Shown here piece after piece: positions 60,668-64,000 of a DNA stretch of 64,000 nucleotides. Under the pieces are notes generated by a model. The model was not told the origin of the DNA. It worked only from the letters and a program-made list of their open reading frames with translations, and searched no databases. Origin of the DNA: Brevibacterium sp. UCMA 11754 (GTDB lineage Bacteria; Actinomycetota; Actinomycetes; Actinomycetales; Brevibacteriaceae); contig NZ_JACBOT010000021.1 in NCBI RefSeq assembly GCF_021532275.1, forward strand, positions 62,001 to 126,000. Direction: 5' to 3'. Each line of letters starts with the position of its first letter. Position 1 is the stretch's first letter. The translations under genes and the position numbers were made by a program.

Positions 60668-61543
60668 ATGGCTTCATATGCACCAGGCGGATCCGGTTCG
60701 CAGATCTCTCCCGAAGATCTGCTGACGCTGCTTGCCGTGGCTCGACTGGGCAAGTTCACGGCCGCTGCGCACAGCCTGGGCCTCAACCACACGACGGTCT
60801 CCCGACGCATCGCGGCCCTGGAGAAGGCCTACGGCGAGCGTATGCTCGTGGCCTCACCCGACGGCTGGGAGCTCAGCGCTGCCGGACGTCACCTGCTTCC
60901 CGTGGCCGAGGACATCGAGTCCGCCCTGGGACGCATCGACGCCCACGCCAGCTCCACTCTGTCGGGGACGATCCGTTTGGCCTGCCCGCAGGCCTTCGCT
61001 CTTGAATTCGCGGTCCCGGCCCTGACCCAGCTGCAGCGCAGCCATCCCGGTCTGCAGTTCGAACTCATCACTGCCACGCAGCGGGCCCGGCAGTACCGCT
61101 CGGGTGTCGATATCGAGGTCGTCGTCGGCAGGCCGGACGCACCACGCAGCGTCGCAAAGCATATCCGCGACTATCGGCTCCAGCTCTACGCCTCCCGTGA
61201 GTACCTGGGGTCTCACACGATGCCGACGACGCTTGATGATCTTGCCGAGCACCGGCTCATCTACTACATCGAGAACTCGCTGCAGGTCGATGACCTCGAC
61301 GAGGCTGGCAATGCGCTGCCGCGCGGCAAGGGGTTCTTCCGCTCCACCTCGGTGCATGCGCACGTGCTCGCCACATCGAACGGAGTCGGGATCGGCATCC
61401 TGCCCGACTTCCTCGCCGTGGGCAACAGCCGCCTCGTACAGGTGCTGCCCGAGGAATTCTCGAAGCCGGTCTCCTACTGGGCCTCGGTCCGCCACGAGTC
61501 CCTGCGCAACGCAGGAGTCCGCAGCGTCCTCGAGGTCCTCTGA
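60668..61543 (+). CDS. LysR-family regulator
   Basis: 291 aa. Winged helix (LLTLLAVARLGKFTAAAHSLGLNHTTVSRRIAALE region) and a periplasmic-binding-like effector domain from ~residue 95. TAGGAT (60653-60658) lies 9 nt before ATG, so the leader is only 2-3 nt. Probably controls mmsB through the dyad at 60617-60640; the inducer is unknown. Convergent with the SDR gene. Confidence 0.9.
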   Translation: MASYAPGGSGSQISPEDLLTLLAVARLGKFTAAAHSLGLNHTTVSRRIAALEKAYGERMLVASPDGWELSAAGRHLLPVAEDIESALGRIDAHASSTLSGTIRLACPQAFALEFAVPALTQLQRSHPGLQFELITATQRARQYRSGVDIEVVVGRPDAPRSVAKHIRDYRLQLYASREYLGSHTMPTTLDDLAEHRLIYYIENSLQVDDLDEAGNALPRGKGFFRSTSVHAHVLATSNGVGIGILPDFLAVGNSRLVQVLPEEFSKPVSYWASVRHESLRNAGVRSVLEVL

Positions 61544-61567
61544 GTCCGATCCGGACCATCTATCCAT

Positions 61568-61611
61568 CAGGCGGCGACCGGCGCTGTACGTCTGCCCTCA
61601 GGCGGCGGACC
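61568..61611 (-). repeat. 3'-end echo of the SDR gene
   Basis: The stop-codon segment TCAGGCGGCGGACC (61598-61611) is repeated as TCAGGCGGCGACC at 61568-61580, 30 bp downstream of it on the minus strand. Confidence 0.4.
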
Positions 61612-62344
61612 AGCCGCCGTCGACACTGTGTGCGCTGCCGTTGATGACGGCGGCAGCATCGCTGGCCAGGAACAGTGCCAGAGCGGCGATGTCGCCGGGA
61701 TCTGCAAGCTTCGGCACGGCAGAATGTCCGAGGAAGACCTGTTCGAGGACCTCGTCCTCGGTGATGCCGTTCGTCTTCGCCTGATCGGCGATCTGACCCT
61801 TGACCATCGGTGTCATCACATACCCGGGATTGATCGCGTTGCAGGTCACACCGTGTGGACCCGCTTCCAATGCGGTCGTCTTCGTCAATCCCATGAGCCC
61901 GTGCTTGGCCGCCACATAGGCTGATTTGTTCGCCGAGGCCCGCAGCCCGTGGATCGAGGAGAGGTTGATGACCCTGCCCCAGCCTTTGGCGTGCATCGCG
62001 GGCAGCGCTGCCTTAGTCAGCACGAACGGCGCTTCGAGCATCAGCGTGTTGATGAGTCGCCATTCCTCGAGCGGGAATTCCGTGATCGGGTGGATCCGCT
62101 GGATGCCGGCGTTGTTGACGAGGATGTCGACGTCAAGGTCGACTCCATCCAGAGCCGAGGTGTCCGCGAGGTTGACCGTCCACGCCTCTCCTCCGATGTC
62201 GCTGGCTACGGCTTCCGCAGATTCCGCGTTGACGTCGGCGACGATGACGTGTGCTCCGGCTGCGGCGAAGGCTTCGCTCATCGCCTTGCCGAGGCCGGAG
62301 GCTCCCCCAGTGACCAGGGCGCGCTTCTTGTTGAGATCGACCAT
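61598..62344 (-). CDS. Short-chain dehydrogenase, 3-hydroxybutyrate dehydrogenase type
   Basis: 248 aa from ATG 62344 after GAAGGGA. Cofactor motif VTGGASGLGKAM, NNAGIQRI, catalytic Ser in LSSIHGL, YxxxK in SAYVAAKHG, and the PhbDH-like NPGYVMTPMVKGQI...FLASDAA...SVDGGWSA end. Oxidises D-3-hydroxybutyrate to acetoacetate; other hydroxyacids cannot be excluded. Next to an MHS transporter in the same direction. Confidence 0.85.
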   Translation of the reverse strand: MVDLNKKRALVTGGASGLGKAMSEAFAAAGAHVIVADVNAESAEAVASDIGGEAWTVNLADTSALDGVDLDVDILVNNAGIQRIHPITEFPLEEWRLINTLMLEAPFVLTKAALPAMHAKGWGRVINLSSIHGLRASANKSAYVAAKHGLMGLTKTTALEAGPHGVTCNAINPGYVMTPMVKGQIADQAKTNGITEDEVLEQVFLGHSAVPKLADPGDIAALALFLASDAAAVINGSAHSVDGGWSAA

Positions 62345-62423
62345 TGCAGTCCCTTCGATCGTTGTGCTTCGCCAATATTGACAGCTGTTGTGCTGTCCGC
62401 TGTTGTGTTGTCCGCTGTCATGC

Positions 62424-62461
62424 AATCGGGCGGTGCCGACGATCATCGACACCGCCCGATT
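62424..62461 (-). terminator. Terminator of the MHS transporter gene
   Basis: AATCGGGCGGTG (62424-62435) and CACCGCCCGATT (62450-62461) form a perfect 12-bp stem, 43 bp past the transporter stop on the minus strand. GCTGTTGTGYTGTCC is directly repeated nearby (62384-62412). Confidence 0.8.
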
Positions 62462-62503
62462 ACCGAACTCACTGTTGTGCGTACGAGTGCTGAGGTGTGA
62501 GTA

Positions 62504-63856
62504 TCAGCGCTTCACCGCGTGGCGACGGTCCTTGTCCGCCTGGTCCAGGGAGCGCAGATCGATTCCCTTCGTCTCCTTGGTGAAATAGAGGGCGACCATC
62601 GAAATGGCGGCGGCCACCAGCAGGTAGATCGCGATCGGAACCGAGGAGTCCGTCCACTTCAGCAGCGCGGTGGCGATGATCGGCGCGAAGGATCCGGCGA
62701 CGATGGCCGTGACCTGGTAGCCGGTCGACACGCCCGAGTTGCGCATTCGGGTCGGGAACATCTCCGACATGATCGCCGGCTGGCCGGCGTACATGAGTGC
62801 GTGGAAGACGAGTCCGATGAGCAGCGCGAGGAAGATGACGAAGCCGTTGCCGGTGTCGTACATCGGGAAGGCGAAGAATCCCCAGGTGGCAGTCAGTGCG
62901 ATGCCGATGCCATAGGGAAGCTTACGGCCGACCCTGTCCGTCGCCGCTCCGACCATCGGCACGATGACTGCGTGGATGGCGTGCGCGGCGAGCAGCGCCC
63001 CGAGGATCTCTGCCTGCTGCACGCCGACGGCGATCGAGAGGTAAGTGATCGAGAAGGTCACCACGAGATAGTAGTGGATGTTCTCGACGAAGCGCAGCCC
63101 CATCGCGGCGAAGACCTCACGCGGGTAGCGCTTGAACACGGCCTTGATGCCGTAGTCCACGCCTTCCTCGATCTCCTCGGCCTGGACCTCGTCGAAAATC
63201 GGTGCATCCGAGACCCGCGTGCGGATGTAGTAGCCGATGAGCACAATGACGGCCGAGAGCCAGAAGGCCACACGCCATCCCCAGGTGATGAAGTGCTCTT
63301 CGGTCAGTGTCGCCGTGAGGGTGAGCAGCACGCCGGTCGCCAACAGATTGCCCAGCGGCACACCAGACTGTGGGAAGGACGCCCAGAAACCACGTTCCTT
63401 GTTCGGCGAGTGCTCGGCGACCAGCAGGACCGCACCGCCCCATTCTCCGCCGACGGCGAAGCCCTGAATGAGGCGCAGCAGCACCAGCAGAACCGGCGCG
63501 AGATAGCCGATGGTGTCGAAGGTCGGCAGGCAGCCCATGAGGAAGGTGGCCGCACCGACGAGGATGATCGAGACCTGGAGCAGCTTCTTACGTCCGTACT
63601 TGTCACCGAAGTGGCCGAAGATGATGCCGCCGAAGGGCCGCGCAATGAAGCCCACGGCATAGGTGGCGAAGCCTGCCAGAATCGCGTTCAGCGGATCGTC
63701 CGTGGGCGGGAACAGGATGTGGAAGACCAATGTGGCGGCTGTTCCATAGAGAAAGAACTCGTACCACTCGACGACGGTTCCTGCCATCGAAGCGGCGACG
63801 ACCCTGCGCAGCTGTGCGCGAATCGTCTTCCTCTCGGCGTTGTTCGAAGAACTCAT
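62504..63856 (-). CDS. MHS-family MFS transporter (metabolite/H+ symporter)
   Basis: 450 aa, 12 helices. MHS features: start with AGTVVEWYEFFLYGTAATLVF, loop GHFGDKYGRKKLL, FAVGGEWGGAVLLVAEHSP, and end TKETKGIDLRSL. Family members carry shikimate, citrate, ketoglutarate or proline-betaine with protons. Neighbouring 3-hydroxybutyrate and hydroxyisobutyrate dehydrogenases suggest a small organic acid. The 63857-64000 end contains only its upstream region, with GTTACGTGACG at the edge. Confidence 0.88.
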   Translation of the reverse strand: MSSSNNAERKTIRAQLRRVVAASMAGTVVEWYEFFLYGTAATLVFHILFPPTDDPLNAILAGFATYAVGFIARPFGGIIFGHFGDKYGRKKLLQVSIILVGAATFLMGCLPTFDTIGYLAPVLLVLLRLIQGFAVGGEWGGAVLLVAEHSPNKERGFWASFPQSGVPLGNLLATGVLLTLTATLTEEHFITWGWRVAFWLSAVIVLIGYYIRTRVSDAPIFDEVQAEEIEEGVDYGIKAVFKRYPREVFAAMGLRFVENIHYYLVVTFSITYLSIAVGVQQAEILGALLAAHAIHAVIVPMVGAATDRVGRKLPYGIGIALTATWGFFAFPMYDTGNGFVIFLALLIGLVFHALMYAGQPAIMSEMFPTRMRNSGVSTGYQVTAIVAGSFAPIIATALLKWTDSSVPIAIYLLVAAAISMVALYFTKETKGIDLRSLDQADKDRRHAVKR

Positions 63857-64000
63857 GACTCTCCTTGTTTTCCACGATCCGCATCACCGTTGAATGCGCG
63901 GATCGACTCGCTGTGGCGTCTCGGCCCGTACGGAGGTGAGCCTGCAAGCCCCTGCAATGCGGCTTCAGGTCCACGCCATCGGCGCGGGTTACGTGACGCT

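Noticed and set aside
1..64000. tRNA, rRNA, insertion sequences or prophage
   Set aside because: No conserved tRNA TPsiC-type motifs, transposase, integrase or phage structural genes were seen by reading; absence is not proof without a search tool.

Overview
The window is 64 kb of high-GC, gene-dense DNA that reads as chromosomal sequence from an actinobacterium. Supporting signs are many GTG/TTG starts, four-base stop/start overlaps, LPXTG-type surface proteins, a Mrp antiporter with MrpB fused to MrpA, a DCD/DUT-type dCTP deaminase and several apparently leaderless genes. Overall gene content suggests Micrococcales, with Brevibacterium as my best guess; that is inference. I saw no rRNA, tRNA, CRISPR array, insertion sequence or prophage.

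Layout. Bases 1-3.5 kb: a truncated LssY_C-type membrane protein, a MerR-HEAT regulator with a separate HEAT-repeat partner, a small membrane protein and a lysozyme-like exported protein. 3.5-12.5 kb: a zinc-type ArsR repressor; an operon of AhpD-like protein, aminotransferase and EamA exporter; a cupin; a GCS2-family ligase; an M20 peptidase; an FkbM methyltransferase; and a MenC/N-acylamino acid racemase. 12.5-24 kb: a duplicated gene junction, a CDF zinc exporter, a flotillin, a DUF3817 protein, an LPXTG aminopeptidase, a ferritin-like/VIT1 metal transporter, PabC, DUF4235, AroD and an alpha/beta hydrolase. 24-31 kb: a glycine betaine ABC operon behind a structured leader, an O6-methylguanine methyltransferase and a copper/haem peroxidase cluster.

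31-38.7 kb: a seven-gene, translationally coupled amino-sugar operon (SIS deaminase/isomerase, ROK kinase, PfkB kinase, class II aldolase, DeoR regulator, NagA/AgaA deacetylase, isochorismatase-like protein), divergent from an MFS sugar porter. Together these could carry N-acetylgalactosamine (or GlcNAc) from uptake to triose phosphates. 38.7-52.5 kb: a prolyl-oligopeptidase, then mrpA-C-D-E-F-G followed without a break by a response regulator, a histidine kinase and a lipoprotein, then dcd coupled to an unknown gene. 52.5-64 kb: a second LPXTG protein sharing a stalk domain with the first, a degenerate ABC-ATPase-like protein, a thioredoxin/NHL protein, YggS, 3-hydroxyisobutyrate dehydrogenase divergent from a LysR regulator, 3-hydroxybutyrate dehydrogenase and an MHS-family transporter.

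Beyond the genes, three sequence-level patterns recur: an 11-bp-spaced RTAACR direct repeat upstream of surface-protein, metal and osmolyte genes (MtrA-like); short tandem echoes of gene 3' ends just past stop codons; and long intergenic hairpins, some with related loops but unrelated stems.
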